Made by a program: the position numbers and the translations under genes. Below, piece by piece: positions 25,817 to 35,100 of a stretch of 64,000 bases of DNA; position 1 is the stretch's first letter, and each line of letters starts with the position of its first letter. The stretch lies in contig NZ_RJJY01000001.1 in the NCBI RefSeq assembly GCF_003751085.1, positions 6,138,001-6,202,000 of the forward strand, in the 5' to 3' direction. The notes beneath the pieces were generated by a model that saw only the letters and a list, made by a program, of their open reading frames with translations, had not been told where the DNA came from and made no database searches. Source of the stretch: Micromonospora sp. Llam0. GTDB lineage: Bacteria; Actinomycetota; Actinomycetes; Mycobacteriales; Micromonosporaceae.

Positions 25817-26796
25817 CTACCGGCTCATCTCCGCCACTTGGCCATGCAGGTCCACGACACACGGGAGAGCCGCGTACGGATCCAGCCTCGACATGAATGA
25901 GTCGATCCGTTGAGCTGGGCGGATCGACCCGACTCCGGCCGCCAACCGCATTGCCTTGCCCGCCACGGAGCACGCCTGTTCCACCTCGTTGGCGTCGAGG
26001 TACGCGTCAGCGAGCCAGGTCAGATAGAGCGCCTTGTCACGGGCATGCGTGTCGCTGTACAGCGCCAGGACGTGCTCCAGCACCGATATCGCGCGCACCG
26101 GCCGGTGCAGCACCGACCAGCAGCGGCCAGTCATGATGTCGACCTCGACGTCATCCACCCAGTAGACCCAATCTGGCTCAGCCCGGTCACCGGCGGCGCT
26201 CAGCCACCGTGCGCCTGTATCGAGCTGCCGTTCCGCTTCTGCTGCCTGCCCTTGAAGGGCGTGAGTCCATGCCCGGCGGCAGTGCAGAAGGGTCAGGACC
26301 CTCGGAGTTGCGCCCTCTTTCGCTGTCTCGCACGCCGCGATAGCCAGATTCAAGCCGGACCGGCCGAGCGCGATCGCCTGGTAGGCAAGAAACGCTTGCG
26401 CGTTGCCGGCAAGCGCCGGGTTGTCCGCCTCCTGAGCAGCGGTCAGACTCGCCTGATACAGCCGCTCCGCGTCGCCGTGACGGCCCGCGTCGAACGCGGC
26501 CCAGCCAGCCAACTGCGCCTGCTCGGCCAGCACCGCCAACAACCGTCGATGGGTATCCTCGGCGTAACGTCCGTCCCGGATGAGCCGATCTGTAGAATCA
26601 AGCTCGGCGGCGTACATCTGGTACGTGTCCGCGCCGCCAAGGAAGTCGTCCAGACGACGCAACCGCGCGGTACGCTCCACCAATTGGTTCGGAAGGTCTG
26701 CACCGATCTGGCGGCCGTGATCCAGATAGGTATGCGGAAGCGCGGCAGCGAGACCAGCTCCAGCTACGAACTGGCGGCGACTGAGGGCCCTTTGAG
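25817..26796 (-). pseudogene. C-terminal part of XRE/TPR regulator split by an ISL3-type element
   Basis: The frame enters from the insertion sequence and continues as 'RALSRRQFVAGAGLAAALPHTYLDHG' followed by ~300 residues of TPR-like helices to the stop at 25817. The matching N-terminal part is at 28245-28466. Removing the element and one copy of CCTTTGAG joins '...LADTQR' to 'ALSRRQF...' in frame and gives a 397-aa protein. In this strain the regulator is interrupted. Confidence 0.85.
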
Positions 26797-28244
26797 GGCT
26801 CTTCGAAGTTAAGCGGGGTTGAGGTGTCCGCGGCTTTTCCGGGTGGTCGCGCAGCGGGTTCGTAGGCGTTGGTTGATCGGGTTGCGGAAGCCGTAGGCGT
26901 CGCGGGCGACGGTTTTGATGACTCGGTTGGTGCCTTCGGAGCCGGCGTTGGTGATGCCGGTGTGCAGGAACGCGAGGATCTGGGGCCACCAGATCTCGAT
27001 CGTGGTCGCGAGGCGGGCGAGTTCGGGTAGACCGCTGTCGGCGCAGCGTTGGTAGAAGCGGTGCAGCAGTCGAGCGACGTTTTCCCGGTCCGGGTGGGTG
27101 CGGGCCAGGGCCAGCAGGTCGAGGAGGTCTTCCTTGGCGTTCCACGCGGCGAGGACCGGCACGCTGATGCCGGCGGGTAGCCCGGCGATCTCGTCGCAGA
27201 GCTTGTCGACGCGTTCCGCGCGCATCCGCTTCGCGGAGCGGGTCAGCCGGTTACGCAGGTCCCATTCGCGGTCACCGGCGCGGCCCCGGCGGCCCCGGAC
27301 CTGCACGGTGACCCGGCGGCGGACCTCGTTGAGGGCCTGGTGGGCGAGTTGCACGACGTGGAAGTGATCGACGACGAGGATCGCGTGCGGCAGCGCCTCA
27401 CGGACCGCGGACTTGAAGATCGTGCACATGTCGATCGCGACGTACCGGACCTGATCGCGCCACGTCTGGCTGCGGTGGCCGAGCCAGTCGATGACCACCT
27501 GGGCGGTGCGGCCCTCGACCTGGCCCAGTAGTCCCTGACCGCCGGACAGGTCACACATCCCGACGTGCCACCGGTCCACACTGCTCTGCCACGCCTGGCT
27601 GACCTGGTCGAAGACCCACTTCGGCCGGCCCCGGCGGGTCTCGTCGATCCCGAGGACCTCCACCGGTTCCGGTTCGTCGGGCAGCACCACGCCCGCGTGG
27701 GCGGTGAACGCCGCCGCGACCACCGGCCAGGACAGGTCATGGTCACGGGCGGACTGTACGACCGTGCGGGCGCCGTCGGCGACCGCCGCCCCGGCGGCCT
27801 GCCGCAACCGGGCGGTCACCCGATGCCGGGCTGGGACCTGCGCCACCTGCTCGGTGAACGTCCGGCGCCGACATCCGCCGTGGTCGCAATGCCAGCGGCG
27901 TTTACGCCACCGTAGCCGCGTCGCCCGGCCCGCCACGGGAAGGTCCCTCGGCCGGGTCGTCACCCAGTCCTTGACCCGCCGGGCCCGCACACCGCAGTCC
28001 GGGCAGCATTGTGCCTGCTCATCGGCGGTAGACAGAGCAACCACCGGGACACCGTCGGGGTCCAACCTGACCCGATCCACCACCAGGCCGTCCAGGCCCA
28101 GCAGCCGGGTCGTATCGTTGACCATGCTCGCAGCTCTCCGCTTGTGACCATCCGATCTAGACACTCAGATGATCACCGAAGGGCTGCGAGCCCTCTACGC
28201 CAGGGGCGCCGTCAACCGCGAACCCCGCTCAACTTCGAAGAGCC
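26797..28244 (-). mobile_element. ISL3-family insertion sequence, complete, 1448 bp
   Basis: The terminal inverted repeats are near identical: the left end begins GGCTCTTCGAAGTTAAGCGG and the right end, read inward, begins GGCTCTTCGAAGTTGAGCGG. The flanks carry the 8-bp target duplication CCTTTGAG (26789-26796 and 28245-28252). It contains one transposase gene. Intact ends, intact transposase and a perfect target duplication indicate a recent insertion. Confidence 0.92.
26809..28125 (-). CDS. ISL3-family transposase
   Basis: 438 aa from the ATG at 28125, preceded by GGAGAG; an upstream in-frame ATG at 28164 is an alternative. N-terminal zinc-ribbon Cys pairs (CCPDCGVRARRV and a later C-x-H/C cluster) are followed by an HTH and a DDE catalytic domain: Asp in 'GIDETRRGRPKW', Asp in 'VAIDMCTIFKSAV', Glu in 'GSEGTNRVIKTV'. 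The stop codon lies inside the left inverted repeat. No frame damage is visible, so the element is probably active. Confidence 0.92.
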   Translation of the reverse strand: MVNDTTRLLGLDGLVVDRVRLDPDGVPVVALSTADEQAQCCPDCGVRARRVKDWVTTRPRDLPVAGRATRLRWRKRRWHCDHGGCRRRTFTEQVAQVPARHRVTARLRQAAGAAVADGARTVVQSARDHDLSWPVVAAAFTAHAGVVLPDEPEPVEVLGIDETRRGRPKWVFDQVSQAWQSSVDRWHVGMCDLSGGQGLLGQVEGRTAQVVIDWLGHRSQTWRDQVRYVAIDMCTIFKSAVREALPHAILVVDHFHVVQLAHQALNEVRRRVTVQVRGRRGRAGDREWDLRNRLTRSAKRMRAERVDKLCDEIAGLPAGISVPVLAAWNAKEDLLDLLALARTHPDRENVARLLHRFYQRCADSGLPELARLATTIEIWWPQILAFLHTGITNAGSEGTNRVIKTVARDAYGFRNPINQRLRTRCATTRKSRGHLNPA

Positions 28245-28466
28245 CCTTTGAGTGTCAGCTAGTGCTGACAATTCACCGCCGGCTCGGAGCGCAGAATCGA
28301 GACGCTGGGCAGCCTGCGCCGTTGGGCGCTTAGAGCCGTTTTCGAGCTCATGCAGATAGGACTTGCTGTAGAAGGTCGCCCTGGCGAGCTGACGCAGCGA
28401 CATATCGCGCTCGGTCCGCAATTGACCCAGTCGACGGGAGAAGTCCGAACCTTCTGACTCTGCCAT
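28245..28466 (-). pseudogene. N-terminal part of XRE regulator split by an ISL3-type element
   Basis: From the ATG at 28466 (MAESEGSDFSRRL), preceded by CAGGGATGG. The XRE HTH 'MSLRQLARATFYSKSYLHELENG' occupies residues ~20-45, and the frame then runs into the element at 'LADTQR'. The C-terminal TPR half is at 25817-26796. A second, intact XRE/TPR regulator lies just upstream (28692-29942). Confidence 0.85.
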
Positions 28467-28691
28467 CTCGACCATCCCTGATCGCCGGAAGATCAGCACC
28501 GCGTCAGCGAGACTTCGACGCTCACCGCTGACAACCGTACCGCAAAATGATGATCATCTTGTCGCTGCCGGATGTGACCGACGCGCTCGCATCCCGCCGC
28601 AGCGCAGGAACGAGTGATGGTCTACCGCATCGCGTCCGAGGCGACGGCGTCGATCATGCCCCGATGCGGACATGCCCTCCGTGAAGGATGC

Positions 28692-29942
28692 TCAGGACCC
28701 CGCACCCAGCAGGTCAGCCAGCACGGCCAGCTCCTGACTTACCGGCCGACGGCGACGGGCCAGGATCGTGGTGACGATGTCCCGGGCGTACCGCTGATTC
28801 CGCAACCAGGTGGGCGACACCGCTCGGAGCCCGGACAGGATGCGCGTCGCTTCGACCAGGTCGCCGCGCTCAGCGTTGGCCCAGGCCCGGTCGAGCTGGT
28901 GACGATTCCGGTTGTCCGACGTGGCCCGGCCACTGCTCGGCGGTACGCGTTCCGCCAACGCGAGCGCCGTGACCGGGTCGCCCGCCACGACCGACATCTC
29001 GACCCGCTTCATCTCCACGGTCACTGGGCAGAAGGCACCCATGGTCACCGGCATACGGAGAGCCGCCTCCGCTGGAAGATGCTCGCCGATCCGGACCGCC
29101 GCCGCACCGGCGGCGTCGAGCATTTCTCCGGCGTCGTCGGCGCGACCATCGCGGATCGCCGCAGCCGACCCGCGCAACATGAGCCAGCCCCAGACCGCGA
29201 GCCGGGTCGGGTCCGTACGTGAGAAGCGTGGCTCGATCGCGTCCGCCGTGGCGACAGCCAACCGCTCAGCCTCGTCGAACCGCCCCTGCCGGAGCAACAG
29301 CCAACACATCGTGGTGACAACCGACGCGGCGACCAGTTCGTCTCCGGACTCGTCCGCGACGTCGAGCGCGAGACTCAGCGCATGGTAGGCAAGATCGAAG
29401 CGCCGGAGCTGGACCAACGCCGTCGCGGCGATCTGGTACGCCTGAGCAAGCTGCCCCGCGCCAGCGACTCGCTGATCACCGGCACTCGCGTCAACAAGGC
29501 TGCGGGCTTCGCCGATCAGCACCGGCAACCGGGCCAGCACGCTGGCGTAATCGTCACCATGGTAGATCCGGTCGATCTCGGCAATCGACGCCTGCAGATC
29601 AGGCACCGTCGGCGGATTAACCGAGGAACTGTCGACGAGTCTTCCGTTGAGACCCCGTGCTGGAGTCAACGCCCGCCGTAGCAGGCCGACCGCGATCTCG
29701 TCGTCATCGGTCCCGGCCCCGGCTGCCGGGCCAGTGGTGGCAGGGCTGACGAGTGCGGAGGTCGGCACGGCAAGCGCGGCGGCGATCGCCCGCAAGGTCG
29801 ACATCCGTGGTGATCCCGGCTTGTTCTGCTCCAGCTTCTGGATTGTCTCGACCGCAAGCCCGGCGGCCTCCGCCGACTGCTCCTGGGTGAGCCCTCTGAG
29901 CCGACGTAGCCGCCCCACGTTGTCGCCCACCGTCGAACTCAT
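28692..29942 (-). CDS. XRE-family regulator with TPR-like C-terminal domain
   Basis: 416 aa. N-terminal HTH 'NVGRLRRLRGLTQEQSAEAAGLAVETIQKLE' at residues ~8-40, then ~340 residues of helical repeats typical of peptide-sensing or signalling XRE/TPR regulators in Streptomyces relatives. It diverges from the small gene at 30228. Between them is a GAGCAAGCT direct repeat, a candidate site. Confidence 0.88.
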   Translation of the reverse strand: MSSTVGDNVGRLRRLRGLTQEQSAEAAGLAVETIQKLEQNKPGSPRMSTLRAIAAALAVPTSALVSPATTGPAAGAGTDDDEIAVGLLRRALTPARGLNGRLVDSSSVNPPTVPDLQASIAEIDRIYHGDDYASVLARLPVLIGEARSLVDASAGDQRVAGAGQLAQAYQIAATALVQLRRFDLAYHALSLALDVADESGDELVAASVVTTMCWLLLRQGRFDEAERLAVATADAIEPRFSRTDPTRLAVWGWLMLRGSAAAIRDGRADDAGEMLDAAGAAAVRIGEHLPAEAALRMPVTMGAFCPVTVEMKRVEMSVVAGDPVTALALAERVPPSSGRATSDNRNRHQLDRAWANAERGDLVEATRILSGLRAVSPTWLRNQRYARDIVTTILARRRRPVSQELAVLADLLGAGS

Positions 29943-30131
29943 CGAGCTGCCTCCCGAAACCGCGCCCGCCAGCAGGAAGCCGGCACCGCCGCATCGACCG
30001 CCGCCGCCAACCGTACCGCGAGGTAACGATCATTGCGGCGCATGGTCAACGCGTGGCCGGGGGTTCGAGTGGCCATCGGCCAAGGTGCGAGCCATCCTTG
30101 CACCGGTACTGGGCGGGCACCCGGTTCGGCC

Positions 30132-30150
30132 GAGCAAGCTTGAGCAAGCT
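30132..30150. promoter_or_regulatory. Direct repeat in divergent promoter region
   Basis: GAGCAAGCT occurs twice at a 10-bp period (30132-30140, 30142-30150), which places both copies on the same face of the helix. It lies between the divergent XRE/TPR gene and the small gene at 30228. Confidence 0.35.
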
Positions 30151-30227
30151 CTATTGAGGTTTGTAGCTGTGCCGTGCACACTCGGCCAAGGGGAATTGCT
30201 CGGACCAACAGGACGAAAGATCGTGTC

Positions 30228-30320
30228 ATGGCAGAGCTGCGGTTCATCGCGAAAGATCCCGACAGCCCGCAGGGCGGCTCGCCGACCGTGTGGGTTGACG
30301 ACGAAGACGGCTCACTGATC
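30228..30320 (+). pseudogene. 5' part of an 80-codon gene split by an IS66-family element
   Basis: ATG at 30228, 31 codons (MAELRFIAKDPDSPQGG...) ending '...DEDGSLI' at the insertion point. The 3' part is at 32243-32392. Removing the element and one copy of CACTGATC restores 'GSLIVQGWRIDD' in frame and gives an 80-aa protein. In actinomycetes such small acidic proteins precede DUF6879 and XRE genes; the same order is seen here. Confidence 0.8.
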
Positions 30321-32234
30321 GTAAGTAGTCCCAAGTCCCGTGGGTGACTGTGTGTAAGTCGGACAGTTGGTGCGTGGTCGGGCGGCTGTGATGGTGTTGG
30401 TTGGTGGCTGTGACGGTTTCGGTGGGTGCTGCGGTGGAGGCGGATGCTGACGCCGGGTTGCGGGATGTGCTGGCTCGGGTGGTGGAGGCCAACGAGCGGT
30501 GGGAGCGGTTGGCTGGGCAGTTGCGGGCCGAGGACGCTGAGTTGCGGGCGGAGAATGGGCGGCTTCGGGCGGAGAACGAGCGGTTGTCGGCGGAGCTGGC
30601 GGTGTTGCAGCGGCTGGTGTTCGGCCGTTCGTCGGAGCGGGTCCGGCCGTCGTCGCCGGTCGACGGTGACGGTGACGGCCAGGGTGGACATGGCGGTCAA
30701 TCTGACGGGCGGCAGTCGGGGAAGGCGACGCGGCGGGGGCCGGGTGGCCGGGCCGGCCGTAGGGACTACTCGCACCTGCCGCGGGTGGAGGTGCTGTGGG
30801 ACTTCACCGGGGGCGGGTACTGCTGCCCGGATTGTTCGTCGCCGTTCGAGGCGTTCGGTGATCACGCCTTCGAGCAGGTCGATTGGCGGGTGACGGTGCG
30901 GGTGGTGGTACACCGCCGCCGCCGGTACCGGCGGCGTTGCCGGTGTGCGGGAGCGAGGACGGTGACCGCACCCGGGCCGCCGAAAGCGGTCGGGAAGGGC
31001 CGGTTCGGTAACGGCTTCATCGCGATGCTGCTGGTCGAACGGTATGTGGCCGGGCGTTCCCAGAACTCCCTGATCGCCGGGCTGGCCCGTCACGGGGCTG
31101 ACGTCAGCGGGTCGACGCTGGTCGGGACCTGCACGGCGGCCGGGGCGCTGCTCGCGCCGCTGCAAGAGGCGATCGTCGCCCGTAACCGTGATTCGTGGCA
31201 TCTGCACGCTGATGAAACCTCGTGGCACGTGTTCACCCCCGATACCGGTGACGGGCCGGCCCGCTGGTGGCTGTGGGTGTTCATCGGCGCGGACACCACC
31301 TGTTTCGTGATGGACCCGACCCGCGCCGGGGTGGTGCTGGCCCGGCACGCCGGGATCGACCCCGACACCGGGCAGTTGACCCCGCACGACGACGGCGGGC
31401 CGCGCGGGCTGGTCGTCTCCAGTGACTTCTACACCGTCTACGCCTCGGCCGGGCGTAGGACCGACGGTCTGACCAACCTGTACTGCTGGGCGCACATCCG
31501 CCGGTACTTCGTGCGCGCCGGGGACGCGAACCCGACCCAACTCGGGTACTGGACCCGCGACTGGCTGGACCGGATCAAGGCCCTCTACCACGCCCACGAC
31601 GAACTGACCGACGCGTGGAACGCGTCCACGGCCGCCACGCCCGGACGCGCCGCGACCGAAGCCGCCACGCGGCTGGCTGACGCGTACACCGCCTGGGACA
31701 CCGCTCTGGACGCGATCGACACCGCCCGGCAGGCACAGATGGCCAGCCCCGGGCTGCAACAGCCGGCGAAGAAGGCCCTGGCCACCCTGGACCGAGAATG
31801 GGACGGCCTGACCGCCCACCGCGACCACCCCATGATCAGCCTGGACAACAACGCCAGCGAACGCGCGCTCCGCAGACCGGTCGTGACCCGCAAGAACGCC
31901 TACGGCTCCCGCACCGACGACGCCGCCCGCCTCGCGGCCACCGTCTGGACCGTCACCGCGACCGCCGAACAGGCCGGCCTCAACCCGCTGACCTACCTCA
32001 CCGCCTACCTCGACGCCTGCGGCCACCACGGCGGCACACCATTGACCGGCCCGGACCTGGAACGATTCCTACCCTGGACCGCGTCTCCCGCCGACCTGCA
32101 CACCTGGGCCCAGCCACCACCGACCGGCTGACACCCACCACCACCACCACAACGGCGCCGTCACCACAACCGGCCGCGCCGGCCGTCGGTATGCCCACCT
32201 ATCCGCGTCACCCACGAGACTTGGGACTACTTAC
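30321..32234 (+). mobile_element. IS66-family insertion sequence, complete, 1914 bp
   Basis: The left end begins GTAAGTAGTCCCAAGTCCCG and the right end, read inward, begins GTAAGTAGTCCCAAGTCTCG, so the inverted repeats differ by one base over at least 24 positions. The 8-bp target duplication CACTGATC flanks it at 30313-30320 and 32235-32242. It carries only the transposase gene and lacks the tnpA/tnpB accessory genes of classic IS66, so it is of the short single-gene type. Confidence 0.92.
30401..32131 (+). CDS. IS66-family transposase (TnpC type)
   Basis: 576 aa from a TTG at 30401; a GTG follows directly. The N-terminal Leu-zipper-like helix 'RAEDAELRAENGRLRAENERLSAELAVLQRL' is followed by a Cys-rich zinc domain (YCCPDCSSPF and RCRCAG), then the DDE domain: Asp in 'LHADETSWHVF', Asp in 'SSDFYTVYAS', Glu in 'DNNASERALRRPVV'. 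The short C-terminal extension is typical of IS66. The frame is intact. Confidence 0.93.
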   Translation: MVAVTVSVGAAVEADADAGLRDVLARVVEANERWERLAGQLRAEDAELRAENGRLRAENERLSAELAVLQRLVFGRSSERVRPSSPVDGDGDGQGGHGGQSDGRQSGKATRRGPGGRAGRRDYSHLPRVEVLWDFTGGGYCCPDCSSPFEAFGDHAFEQVDWRVTVRVVVHRRRRYRRRCRCAGARTVTAPGPPKAVGKGRFGNGFIAMLLVERYVAGRSQNSLIAGLARHGADVSGSTLVGTCTAAGALLAPLQEAIVARNRDSWHLHADETSWHVFTPDTGDGPARWWLWVFIGADTTCFVMDPTRAGVVLARHAGIDPDTGQLTPHDDGGPRGLVVSSDFYTVYASAGRRTDGLTNLYCWAHIRRYFVRAGDANPTQLGYWTRDWLDRIKALYHAHDELTDAWNASTAATPGRAATEAATRLADAYTAWDTALDAIDTARQAQMASPGLQQPAKKALATLDREWDGLTAHRDHPMISLDNNASERALRRPVVTRKNAYGSRTDDAARLAATVWTVTATAEQAGLNPLTYLTAYLDACGHHGGTPLTGPDLERFLPWTASPADLHTWAQPPPTG

Positions 32235-32242
32235 CACTGATC

Positions 32243-32392
32243 GTGCAAGGCTGGCGCATCGACGACGCGACCATGAGCCAGGTTCAGGCGACCGGCCCGG
32301 TACCGGCGCATGAGACCGTGGTCCGCATCCCGGCGCGACTGCTTCCGCACTTGAAGGGAGTCACGGGTGGCGATCCTGCCGCAGCTGTTTAA
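32243..32392 (+). pseudogene. 3' part of an 80-codon gene split by an IS66-family element
   Basis: Continues the frame interrupted at 30320: VQGWRIDDATMSQVQATGPV... to TAA at 32390-32392. The end overlaps the start of the DUF6879-like gene by 26 bp, so the intact gene was translationally coupled to it. Confidence 0.78.
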
Positions 32393-32867
32393 GAGAGCGG
32401 TCCGCTCGGCTATCCACCTGGAGATGCGCGATGGTTACGAGCCGGACGATCCCGACTGGCTCAATTGGCGTGACGGAAACCGCTTCGATCCGGCGGACCG
32501 TTGGAACGAGTGGTTCACGATGATGAGTGAGACCACGGCGCGGGGCGTCGAGGTCCGGCGTGCCCGCATCGTCTCTGAGCCGGTCACGGACTACGTCCGG
32601 TACGAATACGACGTGACGGAGCCGTTCAACATCGCCAGCGGCGAAGAGGTCCGATGGCTACCCCGTAGTCGCGCAGTAGGGCTGCTCGTTCCGGCGGTAG
32701 ACTTCTGGATCTTCGACAAGGCCGTTGTCGTGATCAACCACTTTGACGGCTATGGCGGCAAACTGCGCCATCAGCAGCTGGACGACACAGCGCTTGCGGC
32801 GCGGTACTCGCTGGCGTTCGAGGACATCTGGGATCGCGCTACCCCGCACGCGCAGTACGCGATCTAG
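32367..32867 (+). CDS. DUF6879-like protein
   Basis: 166 aa from a GTG with GAAGGGAG upstream. Landmarks are 'AIHLEMRDGYEPDDPDWLNWRDG', 'RARIVSEPVTDYVRYEYDVTEPFNIASGEEVRWLPR' and a 'DFWIFDKAVVVINHFDGYG' strand pair, typical of the DUF6879 proteins encoded next to XRE/DUF5753 regulators in Streptomyces and relatives. It is probably an effector or partner of that regulator; its function is unknown. It lies between the IS66-split small gene and the ISKra4-truncated XRE gene. Confidence 0.75.
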   Translation: MAILPQLFKRAVRSAIHLEMRDGYEPDDPDWLNWRDGNRFDPADRWNEWFTMMSETTARGVEVRRARIVSEPVTDYVRYEYDVTEPFNIASGEEVRWLPRSRAVGLLVPAVDFWIFDKAVVVINHFDGYGGKLRHQQLDDTALAARYSLAFEDIWDRATPHAQYAI

Positions 32868-32875
32868 CGCATCGC

Positions 32876-33205
32876 ATGCCTACTCCATATTCCGCCGCGC
32901 AGGAAGCTCGCGCAGCGCTCGCCAATCGGCTCCGAGAGATCCGCAACCGGGCGGGCCTCTCGGGCCGTGAACTAGCCAGCCTTGCGAAGTGGCACGAGAG
33001 CAAAGTCAGCAAGATCGAGCACGCGAAGCAACCGCCATCCGTGTACGACATCAAGGCGTGGTGTCTGCATTGCGGTGCAGGTGACTCGGTCGCCGAGGAA
33101 CTTGTCGCGGCGCTGCACGCGGCCGAGGGCATGTGGACCGAGTGGCAGCGCATGGAGCAAGGCGGCCTGCGTCAAGCGCAAGAGTTCGTGACGCCGATCT
33201 ACGAA
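32876..33205 (+). pseudogene. XRE/DUF5753-type regulator truncated by an ISKra4-family element
   Basis: ATG at 32876. The HTH 'NRLREIRNRAGLSGRELASLAKWHESKVSKIEHAKQPP' and the start of the ligand-like domain ('TEWQRMEQGGLRQAQEFVTPIYE') are intact, then the frame runs into the element at 33206 and ends 10 codons later. Full members are ~280 aa, so about two thirds is missing. I cannot find the rest of the gene beyond the right end of the element, so sequence was probably lost. Confidence 0.82.
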
Positions 33206-34890
33206 GGGTGCGGCTCTTCTGGAGTGAGGCGGTGATTGCCTATGGTCGCGGAGTGGTTGCGGGGAGTGGTCGCGGGGGTGTTTGGGTCGGTTGGAAGGTT
33301 GAAGGGCTCCTTCTCGTAGGTTGATGGGTGGTCTAGATCCACAACCGAAGAAGGAGCCCGGGTGTCAGGGTACGTGGTGGCGGGGGCGTTCGACCGGTCG
33401 CGGGAGTGTTTCGAGGAGTTGGTGGAGGGGTTGGCCGGCTCGGACAGTGACGGGTTGACGCACGCCGAGTTGGAGGACCGCCTCGCGGTGCGGGGTCGTG
33501 AGCTGCTGCGGTTGTTGTTGCAGGACCATGTGGATCTGCGGGCGGCGCGGGAGGTGCGCCGGGAACGGGTGGTCGGTGCCGATGAGGTGGTCCGTTCCCG
33601 GGTGGAGGTGGGGCATGGTCGGGGGCTGGGCACGGTGTTCGGTGCGGTGACGGTGACCAGGATGGCGTACCGGGCGTCGGGAGTGGCCAACCTGTATCCG
33701 GCGGACGCGGTGTTGAACCTGCCGGTGGAGAGGCATTCGCACGGGCTGCGCCGGTTGGCGGCGGTGGAGTCGGTACGGGGATCGTTCGACGACGCGGTCG
33801 CCGCGATCGACCGGTCGTGCGGGGTGGGTGTGGGGAAACGGCAGGTGCAGGAGTTGGCGGTGGCCGCCGCTGTGGACGTGGCCGCGTTCTACGACACCCG
33901 ATCGCACCGGCCGGTCGGCGATGGCTGGCTGCTGGTGCTGTCGTTCGACGGTAAGGGTGTCGTGATGATCCCGTCCGCGTTACGGGACGCCACCGCGAAG
34001 GCCGCCGCCCGGACAGGCCGTAGGTTGACCACCCGGCTGTCGCCGGGAGAGAAACGTGGCCGTAAACGGATGGCGGAGTTGGCGGTGGTCTACGACGCGG
34101 CGCCGGTGCCGCGTACCCCGTCCGAGATCATCACCGGTGACGACGGCCGGCGTCGGCGGGGTCCGGTCGCCCAGGCCAGGTGGTTGACGGCGTCCGTGGT
34201 CGACGACATCGCCCCGGTCGTCGCCGCCGGGTTCGACGAGGCGTGTCGCCGTGACCCGCGGCAGGCGCGGACCTGGGTCGTGCTCGTTGACGGTAACCGT
34301 GCCCAGATCGACGCGGTCCGGGCCGAGGCGGACCGCCGCCAGGTGAAGGTCCACATCGTGCTGGACTTCGTCCACGTGCTCGAGTACGTGTGGAAAGCGG
34401 CGTGGGCGTTCTTCTACACCGGTGACCCCGCCGCCGAGGCGTGGGTCGGCGAGCAGGCGGTCAAGATCCTGTCCGGCAAGGCCGGGCAGGTCGCGGCCGG
34501 GATCCGTCGGCGGGCCACCCGGTACGGATACTCGGCCAGGGAACGCGCCGGCGCCGACGAGTGCGCCGACTACCTGACCCGCCACCAGCCCTACCTGGAC
34601 TACCACACCGCGTTGGCTGCGGGGTGGCCGATCGCCACCGGCGTGATCGAGGGCGCCTGCCGGCATCTGGTCAAGGACCGCATGGACATCACCGGCGCCC
34701 GCTGGGGACTGGACACCGCCGAAGCCATCCTCAAGCTACGCGCCGTATCCGCCAACGGCGACTTCAACGCCTACTGGGCCTTCCACCTGCAACAAGAACA
34801 CCAACGCATACACCAGAACAGATACCAGCAACAACGGGAGGGCTACACCCTCGCCGGATGACCAGCCATCACTCCAAAAGAGCCGCACCC
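33206..34890 (+). mobile_element. ISKra4-family insertion sequence, 1685 bp
   Basis: The left end begins GGGTGCGGCTCTTCTGGAGT and the right end, read inward, begins GGGTGCGGCTCTTTTGGAGT. It contains one intact transposase gene. I see no target duplication: the left flank ends ...TCTACGAA and the right flank begins AACCGTGA. A deletion next to the element, or recombination between two copies, would explain this. Confidence 0.85.
33362..34861 (+). CDS. ISKra4-family transposase
   Basis: 499 aa from a GTG. The DDE residues are likely the Asp in 'VLSFDGKGVVM', the Asp in 'VVLVDGNRAQID' and the Glu in 'TGVIEGACRHLVKDRMDI'. The C-terminus 'ARWGLDTAEAILKLRAVSANGDFNAYWAFH' is characteristic of ISKra4 transposases. 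The frame is intact. Confidence 0.9.
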   Translation: MSGYVVAGAFDRSRECFEELVEGLAGSDSDGLTHAELEDRLAVRGRELLRLLLQDHVDLRAAREVRRERVVGADEVVRSRVEVGHGRGLGTVFGAVTVTRMAYRASGVANLYPADAVLNLPVERHSHGLRRLAAVESVRGSFDDAVAAIDRSCGVGVGKRQVQELAVAAAVDVAAFYDTRSHRPVGDGWLLVLSFDGKGVVMIPSALRDATAKAAARTGRRLTTRLSPGEKRGRKRMAELAVVYDAAPVPRTPSEIITGDDGRRRRGPVAQARWLTASVVDDIAPVVAAGFDEACRRDPRQARTWVVLVDGNRAQIDAVRAEADRRQVKVHIVLDFVHVLEYVWKAAWAFFYTGDPAAEAWVGEQAVKILSGKAGQVAAGIRRRATRYGYSARERAGADECADYLTRHQPYLDYHTALAAGWPIATGVIEGACRHLVKDRMDITGARWGLDTAEAILKLRAVSANGDFNAYWAFHLQQEHQRIHQNRYQQQREGYTLAG

Positions 34891-35100
34891 AACCGTGAAA
34901 CCGTGATAGCTAGGCGACGTGATTGAGGTCGGAGAGCAGGACCACATGTCCGGCCGATATGTGCCGGCCGGTGCCGGCCGCTCGCCTGGCCATGGGCGTT
35001 CCGAGACAATGCGACACGTAACGACAGGATCGACTCTCGCCCTCACAAGCCAGCCACGACCCTCCACTACATCCCTTGAATAGAAACGCAAGGAGCGATG

